Below are positions 9,051 to 18,071 of a stretch of DNA of 64,000 bases, one piece after another. The stretch covers positions 1-64,000 of the forward strand of contig JARRNT010000001.1 in assembly GCA_037384645.1 (NCBI GenBank), given 5' to 3'. The stretch's first letter is position 1. Each line of letters begins with the position of its first letter. The notes under the pieces were generated by a model, which worked only from the letters and a program-made list of their open reading frames with translations, was not told the DNA's origin and did not search any database. The position numbers and the translations under genes were made by a program. The DNA is from RI-92 sp037384645. GTDB taxonomy: Bacteria; Pseudomonadota; Gammaproteobacteria; UBA6429; Thiohalophilaceae.

Positions 9051-9737
9051 CTACGCGCATGCTTCCTCGACCAGTTTACTACGATTGGCGGTATGCACCG
9101 GACGCAGCAAACGGACTTCGTACGCGGCCCGCAAGCCGGACAGGATTACCTCGTAATCCTCAACGGCCGGATCCGTGGGGTCACGCAGTAATTCAGCTGT
9201 ATCCCCATAATTTGTCTGGACATAGGCATCCACCGCCGCACGCTTGTCCGGATTGCCGATAAATTCAGCGACCACCCGCGCAATTTGATATAGCCAGGCC
9301 TGAGCAAACACATTGCCCCGGCGGCGAGCTTCCTGTTTGTCGTCCAGGCCAAGCCCCCGGATATACTCACGCCGCGCCAATCTCAACTGCCGGTAGAGCA
9401 CACTGAAACTATAGGCGGCAATACTGGCACTCTGCTCCAGCCCAATGAAGCGAAACTGCGGATGGCTGGCCTCACGCCGGGCAAGATACAGCCGGCAATC
9501 GAATGCCTCTGCCACGAGTTCTGCCAGGGCCACCGCCCAGTAAGGGGGATTGTAATAGCCTCCACTGCCAGCTGAGGTTTCCTGGATCTGACTGGTCCGG
9601 ACATCTGTCTCACTAATCCCGTATTTGCGCATCATCCCCTGGGCCTGGCGCAGGGCAGACGCGGCCTCGTTGGCATTACCAGATTCTGCCAGGCGCAGGC
9701 ATTTGTGTATCTTGCTGATAATTTTCTGTTTGTCCAT
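9051..9737 (-). CDS. DUF2786-domain protein
   Basis: The N-terminal 45 residues (IISKIHKCLRLAESGN then EAASALRQAQGMMRKYGI) are a clear DUF2786 domain, a short helical region found in phage and bacterial proteins of unknown function. The remaining 180 residues are mixed and contain the segment AEAFDCRLYLAR. No catalytic motif is obvious, though some related proteins carry a metallopeptidase-like part. The start at 9737 gives the domain at the very N-terminus, as usual. No other phage-like gene lies nearby, so there is no sign of a prophage. Confidence 0.75.
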   Translation of the reverse strand: MDKQKIISKIHKCLRLAESGNANEAASALRQAQGMMRKYGISETDVRTSQIQETSAGSGGYYNPPYWAVALAELVAEAFDCRLYLARREASHPQFRFIGLEQSASIAAYSFSVLYRQLRLARREYIRGLGLDDKQEARRRGNVFAQAWLYQIARVVAEFIGNPDKRAAVDAYVQTNYGDTAELLRDPTDPAVEDYEVILSGLRAAYEVRLLRPVHTANRSKLVEEACA

Positions 9738-9905
9738 GGCGTTCTACGGCCGTCTGCCAACCCGTTCCTGCGTTGACGAGTCCTTTTTATGCAAAATTTA
9801 TTGAGAACTTTAGCAGAAATCACTTGATAAAAATACGCCAACCACATGTAATATCAGTAAATTTTTGTATAGTTACTAAATTGGGGGAAGATTCGGTGAA
9901 TCCAT

Positions 9906-9923
9906 TGTGAGTGATTACTCACA
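9906..9923. promoter_or_regulatory. Perfect 18-bp palindrome upstream of nadA, candidate operator
   Basis: TGTGAGT and ACTCACA are perfect 7-nt inverted arms around GATT, 73 nt before the nadA start codon. The outer half-sites TGTGA and TCACA match those of CRP-type sites, but the spacing is 8 nt rather than the CRP consensus of 6. It could be an operator for an NAD-related or another regulator. Confidence 0.4.
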
Positions 9924-9995
9924 CCCTTATATCCCTTATGTGAAATATTCGTGACACAATCTCTTGCTTAGGCTTGTGCACTACATAGGAACAAC

Positions 9996-11096
9996 ATGGG
10001 AGTAATTGATGCCATGACCCCCACAATTGACCTGCCGCGCGTGGATCATGAAGCAATCAGTCGTCTGGCGGAATCCGTCAATCTGCCTGAACCTGTATCT
10101 GAGGAACAGCGGGCGGCACTGTTTGCGCGGGCGAAACAATTAATGCGCGAACGGGATGCCGTACTGGTAGCGCACTATTACACCGATGCCGATCTGCAAC
10201 GGCTTGCCGACGAGACCGGCGGCTATGTCTCCGACTCGCTGGATATGGCCCGCTTTGGCCACGAGCATCCGGCCACTACCCTGGTCGTAGCCGGGGTACG
10301 CTTCATGGGTGAAACCGCCAAGATCCTCAACCCCGAAAAACGGGTCCTGATGCCGACCCTGCAGGCGGAATGCTCTCTCGACCTGGCTTGTCCGGCAGAT
10401 GCCTTCAGCCGCTTTTGCGATGCCCATCCAGAGCGAACCGTCGTGGTCTATGCCAACACCAGCGCCGAGGTCAAAGCCCGCGCTGACTGGGTCGTCACTT
10501 CCAGTATCGCCACGGATGTAGTGGCCCACCTGCACGCCCAGGGCAAGAAACTGATTTGGGCCCCGGACAAGTACCTCGGCGATTATGTTCAGCAGGTTAC
10601 CGGCGCAGACATGTTGCTCTGGCAGGGTAGCTGTGTCGTCCATGAGCAATTCAAGGCCCAGGCCCTGGCCGAGCTTAAACAACAGCATCCGGAAGCCGCA
10701 GTCCTGGTACACCCTGAATCCCCCGCCGATGTGATCGCTGAGGCAGATGTCGTCGGTTCCACCACCGCCTTGATCAAGGCGGCCCAGCGGCTACCCAACC
10801 CCCTGTTCATCGTCGCAACTGACAAGGGCATCTTCTACAAGATGCAGCAGGCAGCACCGGGCAAGACCTTCATTGAAGCGCCCAACGCCGGTATCGGCGC
10901 CACCTGCCGCAGCTGCGCCCACTGTCCATGGATGGCCATGAACAGCCTGTCCAACCTGATCGATGCACTGGAAAACGGCAGTCACGAAATCCACGTCGAC
11001 CCGGCAATCGGCCGGCAGGCGATGGTGTCCGTCCAGCGCATGCTGGATTTTGCCGCGCAGCGCAATACCGCGGTGATGGGCTTCGGCAATGCCTAG
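9996..11096 (+). CDS. nadA: Quinolinate synthase
   Basis: NadA condenses iminoaspartate with dihydroxyacetone phosphate to quinolinate in de novo NAD synthesis, in the cytoplasm. The 366-residue length fits the family. The three cluster cysteines are present at 126, 213 and 310, with spacings (87 and 97) identical to those I recall for E. coli NadA (113, 200, 297). Other family signatures include VAHYYTDADLQ, GVRFMGETAKIL and HPESPADVIAEAD. The ATG at 9996 has AGGA 5 nt upstream; a second in-frame ATG follows at 10014. The gene stands alone without nadB or nadC. A perfect palindrome at 9906-9923 may be its operator. Confidence 0.97.
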   Translation: MGVIDAMTPTIDLPRVDHEAISRLAESVNLPEPVSEEQRAALFARAKQLMRERDAVLVAHYYTDADLQRLADETGGYVSDSLDMARFGHEHPATTLVVAGVRFMGETAKILNPEKRVLMPTLQAECSLDLACPADAFSRFCDAHPERTVVVYANTSAEVKARADWVVTSSIATDVVAHLHAQGKKLIWAPDKYLGDYVQQVTGADMLLWQGSCVVHEQFKAQALAELKQQHPEAAVLVHPESPADVIAEADVVGSTTALIKAAQRLPNPLFIVATDKGIFYKMQQAAPGKTFIEAPNAGIGATCRSCAHCPWMAMNSLSNLIDALENGSHEIHVDPAIGRQAMVSVQRMLDFAAQRNTAVMGFGNA

Positions 11097-11145
11097 TGAA
11101 CTAAAAGAGACTCCGCCCTCAGCAACTCACCGCGATCAGGCAGGA

Positions 11146-13821
11146 TTACTCACTGGGATGCAGGCTACGCGAAACGACTTCATACGTATCCCGGGATAAA
11201 CCCTGCGTATCGAGAATCTGTTGCAGACTGGCCTGCATCAGTTGCTGGCGATGTTCATCATAACGCTGCCAGCGAATGATGGCCTGAACCAGACGTGCCG
11301 CGATCTGCGGATTCATTGGATCCAGTGTTATCACGCTCTCGGTCAGGAAGGCATAACCACTACCGTCGATGGCATGAAACCGGACCGGGTTGGCACGGCA
11401 GAATCCGCCAATCAGGGCACGCACCTTGTTTGGATTACGCAGGGTAAACGCGGGGTGCTGCATCAGCGCCCTGACCTGCGCCAGGGTCTCGGGCAGGCGT
11501 GAACTCGCCTGGATAGCCAGCCACTTGTCCACGACCTGGGCATCCGCCTGCCAACGATCATAAAATGCATCCAGTGCCTGCTGCCGTAACGGCGTGTCAT
11601 GCTGGGCCAGGCAGGCCAGCGCCGCCTGCTGATCGGTCATGTTGTTGGCGTTGTTAAACTGGGCAAAGCAGCGCGCGTATTCATCAGCTTTTTCGGTTTC
11701 GGCCAGGTAGGACAGACATACCGTTTTCAGGGCACGACGGGCCATTTCTTCGCTGTTGAACAGGTATGGCCTGTCCGCACTGTTTTGTTCATATAACGCG
11801 ACGAACTGTGAATAGAGCGCCTGCGCCAGGTAGCGTCGCGTGAACAGGCGTGCCTGATAAATGGCATCAACATCCACCACATCCATCTGATCCGCCAGGT
11901 AACTCTCACCCGGCAGACTCAGGATCTGGGATAACAGCATCCTGTCGATGCCCTGATCAGCCATGGCCAAGCCCAGGGCCTGTTTCAGGGCCACCGGCTC
12001 GGGTAAAGCTTCACCTGCCTGGTGGGCACGAATCTGGCGCAGCAATTCCTGTAAGGCCAGTTGTTGACCCGCATCCCAGCGATTGAATTCGTCACTGTCG
12101 TGCGCCAGCAGAAACGCCAGTTCCTCCTCGCTACGCTGCATGCGGATTTTGACCGGCGCGGAAAAACCGCGCAGCAACGACGCTACCGGTTTGTCCTTTA
12201 CTCCGGTAAACACAAACTGCTGCGAGGCTGCACGCACATCCAGGATCAGGCTGGTGGCCTCAGCCGGTACCTGATCGGCCAGTTGCAGGGGCATGTCGCG
12301 GCCCTGGCTGTCGAGCAAACCGACTGCCAGCGGGATCTGGAACGGTTGTTTATGCGCCTGGCCCGGTGTCGCCGGGGTCTGTTGCTCGACATGCAGGGTG
12401 TAGGTCTGGTTTGCCGCATCATACTCGGCCTGTATTGCCAGTTCCGGTGTGCCTGCCTGGCTGTACCAGTTTTTGAACTGGGTTAAATCAAGCTGGTTAC
12501 TGTCTTCCATGGCCCTGACGAAATCATCACAGGTGACCGCCTGACCATCATGGCGCTGGAAATACAAATCCGTGCCCTTGCGAAAACCCTCGGCACCGAT
12601 CAGGTTACGCAACATGCGCACGACTTCGGCGCCCTTGTTATAGACCGTCACCGTGTAGAAATTGCTGATCTCGATATAGTGGTCGGGGCGCACCGGGTGG
12701 GCCATGGGGCCGCTGTCCTCGGCAAACTGGTGGGTGCGCAGTATATTCACGTCATCAATCCGCTTGACTGCCCGCGAATTCATATCCGATGAAAATTCCT
12801 GATCGCGAAACACGGTAAAGCCTTCTTTCAGGCTCAGCTGAAACCAGTCACGACAGGTGACACGGTTGCCCGACCAGTTGTGAAAATATTCATGCCCGAT
12901 GATGCCCTGAATACTGTAGAAATCGTTATCGGTCGCCGTCTCCGGCGAGGCCAGGACGCAGGAGGCATTGAAGATATTCAGGCCCTTGTTTTCCATCGCG
13001 CCCATGTTGAAATCATTCACCGCGACGATCATGTAGATGTCCAGGTCATATTCGCGCCCGAAGCTACGCTCATCCCAGGCCATGGCCTGTTTGAGACTGG
13101 CCATGGCGTGATCACACTTGTGAATATTTTCCGCCTCGGTATACAGCCGCAGCCGGACCTCGCGACCTGACATCGTGGTAAAGCTGTCCTCGATAAACTT
13201 GAGCTCACCGGCGACCAGGGCAAACAGATAACTGGGTTTGAGACTCGGGTCTTCCCAGACGACGTAATGGCGACCTGGTTCCAGCTCGCCCTGTTCGACC
13301 GGGTTACCGTTACACAACAGCACCGGATAGGTTTGCTTGTCTGCGACCAGTTTGACCCGAAAGCGACTCATCACGTCCGGACGGTCTGGAAAATAGGTAA
13401 TGCGTCGAAAGCCCTGGGCCTCGCATTGGGTGCACAGCATACGACTGGAGGCATACAGGCCTTCCAGTGCCGTATTTTGAGCCGGGTGAATCTCGCACAC
13501 GGTTTCCAGTTCAAACTGTTCCGGGACCTGCATGATCGTCAGGCACTCACTATCAACGCGATAGTCTCCGCCAGCCAATGGCTGTCCGTTAATTGCCACG
13601 GAGATCAGTGTCAGTTCCTGGCCATCGAGCACAAGTGGCGTAGTGGCATCGGCGACATCCGGGTTACGACGCATGTTCAGCCGGGATATCACCCGTGTCG
13701 TCTGCGCCGCCAGATCGAATTCCAGCTCAACCTGCTCAACCTTATAGGCTGGCGCCTGGTAATCCTTGAGGTAAATCGCCTTTGGTGTCTGCGGTATGTC
13801 TGACTGTTTATTGATATCCAC
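11146..13821 (-). CDS. pepN: Aminopeptidase N (M1 family)
   Basis: This is a cytoplasmic zinc aminopeptidase that trims N-terminal residues from peptides. Counting from the upstream GTG (13830), the exopeptidase motif GAMEN is at 277-281, the zinc motif HEYFH at 313-317, and the third ligand Glu336 lies in LKEGFTV. The length, about 890 residues, matches E. coli PepN (870). The upstream GTG at 13830 overlaps the dinB stop but has no room for a ribosome-binding site. I prefer the GTG at 13821, three codons later, which has GGAG at 13830-13833 with 8-nt spacing. It follows dinB directly, so the pair is probably one transcript. Confidence 0.95.
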   Translation of the reverse strand: MDINKQSDIPQTPKAIYLKDYQAPAYKVEQVELEFDLAAQTTRVISRLNMRRNPDVADATTPLVLDGQELTLISVAINGQPLAGGDYRVDSECLTIMQVPEQFELETVCEIHPAQNTALEGLYASSRMLCTQCEAQGFRRITYFPDRPDVMSRFRVKLVADKQTYPVLLCNGNPVEQGELEPGRHYVVWEDPSLKPSYLFALVAGELKFIEDSFTTMSGREVRLRLYTEAENIHKCDHAMASLKQAMAWDERSFGREYDLDIYMIVAVNDFNMGAMENKGLNIFNASCVLASPETATDNDFYSIQGIIGHEYFHNWSGNRVTCRDWFQLSLKEGFTVFRDQEFSSDMNSRAVKRIDDVNILRTHQFAEDSGPMAHPVRPDHYIEISNFYTVTVYNKGAEVVRMLRNLIGAEGFRKGTDLYFQRHDGQAVTCDDFVRAMEDSNQLDLTQFKNWYSQAGTPELAIQAEYDAANQTYTLHVEQQTPATPGQAHKQPFQIPLAVGLLDSQGRDMPLQLADQVPAEATSLILDVRAASQQFVFTGVKDKPVASLLRGFSAPVKIRMQRSEEELAFLLAHDSDEFNRWDAGQQLALQELLRQIRAHQAGEALPEPVALKQALGLAMADQGIDRMLLSQILSLPGESYLADQMDVVDVDAIYQARLFTRRYLAQALYSQFVALYEQNSADRPYLFNSEEMARRALKTVCLSYLAETEKADEYARCFAQFNNANNMTDQQAALACLAQHDTPLRQQALDAFYDRWQADAQVVDKWLAIQASSRLPETLAQVRALMQHPAFTLRNPNKVRALIGGFCRANPVRFHAIDGSGYAFLTESVITLDPMNPQIAARLVQAIIRWQRYDEHRQQLMQASLQQILDTQGLSRDTYEVVSRSLHPSE

Positions 13822-13826
13822 TGGAT

Positions 13827-15032
13827 TCACTCCGTTATGCGTGTCTTGCTACGCCCGCGCTGTACGGTGCTCGGACCGAAGCGTGCATTGATTTGATCCG
13901 TGAGCGCATCGACCTGCGCCCGTTTTGGTGTTGCCTGTGCAAACAGGTCCGTCTGTATCATGTTTTCTCCATCCCGGCATAATCCCGAGACGCCCATGCC
14001 GATAAGCCGGATTGCCGGGCTCCCCCGCCAGTTTTGCCGCAGTAATTGCCTGACAGCGTGCCAGAGTCCATCCGTACTATTGGTTGCCTGAGATAGCGTA
14101 TGGGAACGGGTAATGGTTTTAAAGTCCGGATAACGTAATTTCAGTTGCAGCGTACGTCCGCGCAATTCGGCCCGGCGCAGACGCCAGGCGACCTGTTCGG
14201 TCAGGTGCAAGAGCCAGGCCTCGATGACCTGAGTGTTGTTCAGGTCTTCAGCGAAGGTGGTCTCATGGGAAATCGATTTGGCCCGGGCATCGCTGATCAC
14301 GGCGCGTTCGTCCAGGCCATGGGCCAGTTGCCACAAATGCGCGCCATGACGACCAAAGTGCGTCACTAACCAGGATTCGGACTGGCGCCGCAACTGGGCA
14401 ATGCTGCGAATGCCCATCCGCTCAAACACGGCAACCGTTGCCTTGCCTGCGCCCCATAAGCGGGTTACCGGCAGCGGGTCCAGGAATTGCTGTACCTGGT
14501 CCGGCTTCACCACCACAAAACCATCGGGCTTGTTCACATCGGAGGCAATTTTGGCAATGAACTTGTTGGGTGCGACACCCACGGAGGCAACCAGTTCCAG
14601 CTCCTCACGTATCGCCCGTCGTATCGCGTGGGCAATGGTCTCTGCCCCACCAAACAGCTTTTCACAGGCGGTAACATCGAGAAAGGCTTCATCCAGGGCC
14701 AGCGGTTCAATCTCGGGGGTGAAACGGGCGAAAATCTCGCGGATTTGCTGCGATACCTCGGCGTAGACCGCCAGGCGCGGCGCGATTCGCACGGCCTGCG
14801 GACAAAGCCGCATGGCCTGCACCATGGGCATGGCGCTGTGCACACCAAACCGCCGTGCAGTGTAACTGGCCGCCGACACCACACCACGCCGCTCGGGGGC
14901 GCCACCGACGATCACCGGCCTGTCACGCAGCTCAGGATTATCCCTGATCTCGATAGACGCATAAAACGCGTCCATATCCACGTGCAGAATTTGACGCGGT
15001 GGTTGGGAGGTTATTTTGCTGGGTGCTGTCAA
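13827..15032 (-). CDS. dinB: DNA polymerase IV (Y family)
   Basis: This is an error-prone translesion polymerase. It has the palm signature HVDMDAFYASIE, YTARRFGV, the second acidic motif LDEAFLDVT, SVGVAPNKFIAKIASD, and a little-finger domain ending near residue 350. At 401 residues it is longer than E. coli DinB (351), with an additional C-terminal part that ends in a basic tail. The start is TTG at 15032 with only a weak Shine-Dalgarno sequence; no ATG lies between it and the first conserved motif. No LexA box is obvious upstream. It overlaps or abuts pepN on the same strand. Confidence 0.95.
   Translation of the reverse strand: MTAPSKITSQPPRQILHVDMDAFYASIEIRDNPELRDRPVIVGGAPERRGVVSAASYTARRFGVHSAMPMVQAMRLCPQAVRIAPRLAVYAEVSQQIREIFARFTPEIEPLALDEAFLDVTACEKLFGGAETIAHAIRRAIREELELVASVGVAPNKFIAKIASDVNKPDGFVVVKPDQVQQFLDPLPVTRLWGAGKATVAVFERMGIRSIAQLRRQSESWLVTHFGRHGAHLWQLAHGLDERAVISDARAKSISHETTFAEDLNNTQVIEAWLLHLTEQVAWRLRRAELRGRTLQLKLRYPDFKTITRSHTLSQATNSTDGLWHAVRQLLRQNWRGSPAIRLIGMGVSGLCRDGENMIQTDLFAQATPKRAQVDALTDQINARFGPSTVQRGRSKTRITE
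13830..13833 (-). promoter_or_regulatory. Shine-Dalgarno GGAG that decides the pepN start
   Basis: On the minus strand GGAG lies within the last codons of dinB, 8 nt before the GTG at 13821. It overlaps the alternative GTG at 13830, so that codon cannot use it. Confidence 0.6.
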
Positions 15033-15318
15033 TTTTTCTGCCGCCGAATCCCGGATTGCCTCTCATCCGGGACAGGTGAGAGGCAAAAGCCTGTAGAATA
15101 ACTACAGTAACGCGTCATTCGGTTGATAATAAAGTAATAATTTAACACTAATAATAAATTTTACCCCCTGCTCCAGACCAACCCGGAAGCACGCTTGTCA
15201 AATTCACCCGACAAAGTGAATGTCGGGCATCTGCCAATTGTTGATCGCAGTCTGAATGTATTTGCTTATGGATTGCACTACTGCTCAGCAGGACCGGGCC
15301 GATGCCGGTACCTAGGGA

Positions 15319-15942
15319 CTAGTTAACGCGCTCATAGTACTCACGATACGCGAGTACCTTGCGTACATATGCGCGCGTTTCCTTATACGGGGGCACACCA
15401 TTATAATAATGCACGGCCTTCTCCCCGGCATTGTAGGCAGCCAGGGCGTAGCGCACGTTCCGGTGGTACTTGACCAACAGGTCATGCAGGTACTTTATCC
15501 CCGCATCGAGATTCTCGTAAGGATTCTTCGGATCATTCACACCGTAACGGGCCGCGGTCTTGGGCATGAGCTGCATCAGGCCTTCGGCGCCGGCATTGGA
15601 AACCGCACGATAATTGAAATAGGATTCGGTATGAATCACTGCCTTGACCAGGGCCACATCGACATGATGGCGGCGGGCGAGTAAACCGATCAGGTCATCC
15701 CACTGCTTCACCTGCGGCGGCGTATGATAGCGAATCCGGGTGGCCGCGATCCTGCCTGTGCCCTTGAGTTTGCTGCGACTGGTTATCAGTTTGTAAGTCG
15801 GGTTATTCATTGGGTGATCGCTGATCAGGCGAGAACCATCTGGCGTCTGATAGATAAAGTAGCGCGCAGCCATGACGTACTGCGCCGGCAACAGCAGCAG
15901 ACTCATTAGCGCCAGGGCGACTTGCACGCGCAACGGACTCAT
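15319..15942 (-). CDS. Lytic transglycosylase (SLT domain), exported
   Basis: The 207-residue periplasmic enzyme cleaves the peptidoglycan glycan strand, forming 1,6-anhydromuramic ends. It has a signal peptide (hydrophobic stretch at about 7-24, cleavage after VMA). A short N-terminal region follows, resembling the beta-strand region seen in many small SLT proteins. The catalytic domain (about 80-205) has the active-site Glu in VIHTESYFNYRAVS, then GLMQLMP and AAYNAGEKAV, all SLT hallmarks. The start at 15942 fits the signal peptide. It stands between dinB and tpm without close coupling. Confidence 0.92.
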   Translation of the reverse strand: MSPLRVQVALALMSLLLLPAQYVMAARYFIYQTPDGSRLISDHPMNNPTYKLITSRSKLKGTGRIAATRIRYHTPPQVKQWDDLIGLLARRHHVDVALVKAVIHTESYFNYRAVSNAGAEGLMQLMPKTAARYGVNDPKNPYENLDAGIKYLHDLLVKYHRNVRYALAAYNAGEKAVHYYNGVPPYKETRAYVRKVLAYREYYERVN

Positions 15943-16018
15943 TCAGGCTCCAAGCAGTTGATTCTTAGAGTCTTATATCGGTCGGCATCAGCGCCGGGTT
16001 AAATCGCGCATGAAATCG

Positions 16019-16681
16019 TTATTTTTTACGGACTTGTAGCAGGTATACGCTTTCGTTGAGGCGATCCAGTCCCCGCTCCTGCAGGTGTAATGACTCACTC
16101 AGTACATCATGCTGGGCATGTGGCATGGTCCCGCTAAAACGATCGCTAAACAGGCTGTCGACTTCCGCCTGGTCAACGGAAAACGGCGGACCATCCATTT
16201 TGGTCTGCGGATACTCGAGGGTAACCAGTAAATGCGGCACCTCCCCTACCAGGCTCTGCAGCTGACGCACATACTGCTGACGCATCGGCGCCGGCAGGGC
16301 AATCAGGGCAGCGCGATCGTAAACGGCATCGACAGGCCCCAGCATTCCGGGCTCCAGACTGAAAAAGTCGCCGCACCACAGGCGTATTCCATCACTCTCC
16401 CAGACCTGGAATTCACCCTGCTGGCTGTACCGGGCAGTCATGCCCTGTTCCTCGAAAAAGGCGCGTACCGCCAGCTCGGAGAGTTCGACGCCCTCCACCG
16501 TATAACCCTGTTGTTTTAACCACATCAGGTCGAGGCTTTTCCCGCACAACGGTACCAGGATGCGGGCCGGCGCCGGCACACCCAGCTCTCCCCAGTGTTG
16601 CCGCAAATACGGATTTACCTCACCCAGGTGAAAGCCAATCTTATTTTGCAGCCAGCGTTCGTGCCAAAAATCCGGTTCCAT
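16019..16681 (-). CDS. tpm: Thiopurine S-methyltransferase family enzyme
   Basis: The 220-residue, SAM-dependent methyltransferase matches bacterial TPMT: the N-terminal MEPDFWHERW, FHLGEVNP, PLCGKSLDLMWL (SAM-binding motif), GVELSELAVRAFF, and YDRAALIALP. Bacterial members methylate thiopurines, and some methylate selenium or tellurium oxyanions. The length equals that of E. coli-type enzymes (218). The ATG at 16681 is preceded by GGAGGACC (reverse of 16682-16690), a good ribosome-binding site. It is divergent from the metallo-beta-lactamase gene. Confidence 0.93.
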   Translation of the reverse strand: MEPDFWHERWLQNKIGFHLGEVNPYLRQHWGELGVPAPARILVPLCGKSLDLMWLKQQGYTVEGVELSELAVRAFFEEQGMTARYSQQGEFQVWESDGIRLWCGDFFSLEPGMLGPVDAVYDRAALIALPAPMRQQYVRQLQSLVGEVPHLLVTLEYPQTKMDGPPFSVDQAEVDSLFSDRFSGTMPHAQHDVLSESLHLQERGLDRLNESVYLLQVRKK

Positions 16682-16777
16682 AGGTCCTCCTCAGAGTGGG
16701 ATGGCTATTGTAGCTTCTGACAACGCGTCATTGCAGCGTTACAATATGGATTCGATGAAATTCAAGACAAAGGCACT

Positions 16778-16782
16778 GGAGG
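16778..16782 (+). promoter_or_regulatory. Shine-Dalgarno GGAGG for the MBL hydrolase
   Basis: A strong GGAGG with an 8-nt spacer to the ATG at 16791 selects this start over earlier in-frame ATGs at 16746 and 16755. Confidence 0.7.
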
Positions 16783-16790
16783 TGGCGGTG

Positions 16791-17489
16791 ATGCAAGAGA
16801 AAAGCTACGAGATTGAGGTCATGGAACTGGGTCCGATGGAAAATTTCATCTACCTGATTACCGACAGGAAGACCCGCCGCACCGCCGTGGTCGACCCGGC
16901 CTGGGATGTCCCTGCGATCCAGGCCCGCGTGCGTGATAAAGGCGTGAGCATTACCGACATCCTCCTGACCCACAGCCACCATGATCACATCAACGGCATC
17001 GAGGGCATCCTGGCAGAATACGACGCCCAGTTGCACCTGTGCCGGGCTGAGGCCGAATTCTGGGGCAAACACCTGGACCTGCCGAGTCTGCATCGTGGGG
17101 GTGACATCATCCGCCTGGGCGAGACGGAAATCAGGGTGCTGCACACGCCGGGACATACCCCGGGCTCTGCCTGTTATCAGATCCAGGATGACGTCATCAG
17201 TGGTGACACCATGTTTGTGTTTGGCTGCGGGCGCTGCGACCTGAAAGGCGGGGATCCCGAGCAAATGTACGAAACTCTGCGCCGCCTGGGCAGTGAATTA
17301 CCCGGTGATACCCGCATCCTGCCAGGACACAACTACTCGGTCACCCCGACCTGCACCATGTCGGAGGAACTGCATGGTAATCCGTTTATGCACTTTGACG
17401 ACAAGTCCGACTTTATCGAATACCGCATGCATGTGCACGACAAGGTACGCCATGAACCCTACGGACCGGTACCGAAGGACTCGGCCTGA
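16791..17489 (+). CDS. MBL-fold hydrolase, glyoxalase II-like
   Basis: The 232-residue metallo-beta-lactamase-fold protein has the metal motif HSHHDH at 61-66, then HTPGHTPGS and SGDTMFVFGCGR, and RILPGHNYS. This resembles hydroxyacylglutathione hydrolase (GloB) and related thioesterases. It lacks the classical GloB C-terminal substrate domain pattern, so the substrate is uncertain. The ATG at 16791 has a strong GGAGG 8 nt upstream. Earlier in-frame starts would add about 30 residues that show no family similarity. It is a single gene with the aspartic protease convergent to it. Confidence 0.85.
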   Translation: MQEKSYEIEVMELGPMENFIYLITDRKTRRTAVVDPAWDVPAIQARVRDKGVSITDILLTHSHHDHINGIEGILAEYDAQLHLCRAEAEFWGKHLDLPSLHRGGDIIRLGETEIRVLHTPGHTPGSACYQIQDDVISGDTMFVFGCGRCDLKGGDPEQMYETLRRLGSELPGDTRILPGHNYSVTPTCTMSEELHGNPFMHFDDKSDFIEYRMHVHDKVRHEPYGPVPKDSA

Positions 17490-17528
17490 AGCATAACCCT
17501 GCCGCTACGGCCGGGCTTTGGCGCATTA

Positions 17529-18059
17529 TTACTGGCGCAAAATCAGGGTGTCACCGCGCTGGGTGAATTCGATCCGTTTGAGGAAACTCATGCCCAGCAG
17601 CACGACATCACCATCCATGTGGGGATTGATACCGGCCGCGAGGTTATGCAGGACGATCTTGCCCACCTGCACCGATTCCAGGCGGGTGGCATATCCGGTG
17701 GCAATACCATTGGCGGTTTGGTACTGAACTGCGCCGAGTTTACGCAGACCAAGGTTCTCCGCCACCGATGATGGTATCGCAATGTCGGTGGCGCCGGTAT
17801 CCAGCATGAATTCCACGCGATGGCCGTTAATGCTACCGGTGGCATAGTAATGTCCCATGCGATTACGTTTGAGCACGACCTCGCGCACACCATTGTCGCC
17901 GACACGGGTAACGACATCCTGGTTGGGGTTACGTTCGTGATCCAGCCAGCGGCTGAAAACACTGCTTAACAACAGGATCAATACGATCCAGAAACCGACA
18001 TACATCCAGCCGCCTAACCGGCGTTGTTCATCTGCATGTGGATCGCGTTGTTTCATCAA
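17529..18059 (-). CDS. Retropepsin-like aspartic protease, membrane anchored
   Basis: The 176-residue protein has one N-terminal membrane helix (about 18-36) and a clan AA aspartic protease domain with the active-site motif LDTGATD (Asp87) and the later hydrophobic LLGMSFL. This matches the bacterial TIGR02281-type family, a single-domain retropepsin that must dimerise. The catalytic domain should be periplasmic if the N-terminus is cytoplasmic. Physiological substrates are unknown. It lies 12 nt downstream of the methyltransferase gene on the same strand, suggesting an operon. The start may be the first or second Met. Confidence 0.88.
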   Translation of the reverse strand: MMKQRDPHADEQRRLGGWMYVGFWIVLILLLSSVFSRWLDHERNPNQDVVTRVGDNGVREVVLKRNRMGHYYATGSINGHRVEFMLDTGATDIAIPSSVAENLGLRKLGAVQYQTANGIATGYATRLESVQVGKIVLHNLAAGINPHMDGDVVLLGMSFLKRIEFTQRGDTLILRQ

Positions 18060-18071
18060 TCTGCTACAGGA

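Noticed and set aside
15207..15227. CCCGACA-TGTCGGG inverted repeat between dinB and the transglycosylase
   Set aside because: The 7-bp stem has no T tail or conservation evidence; too weak to call.
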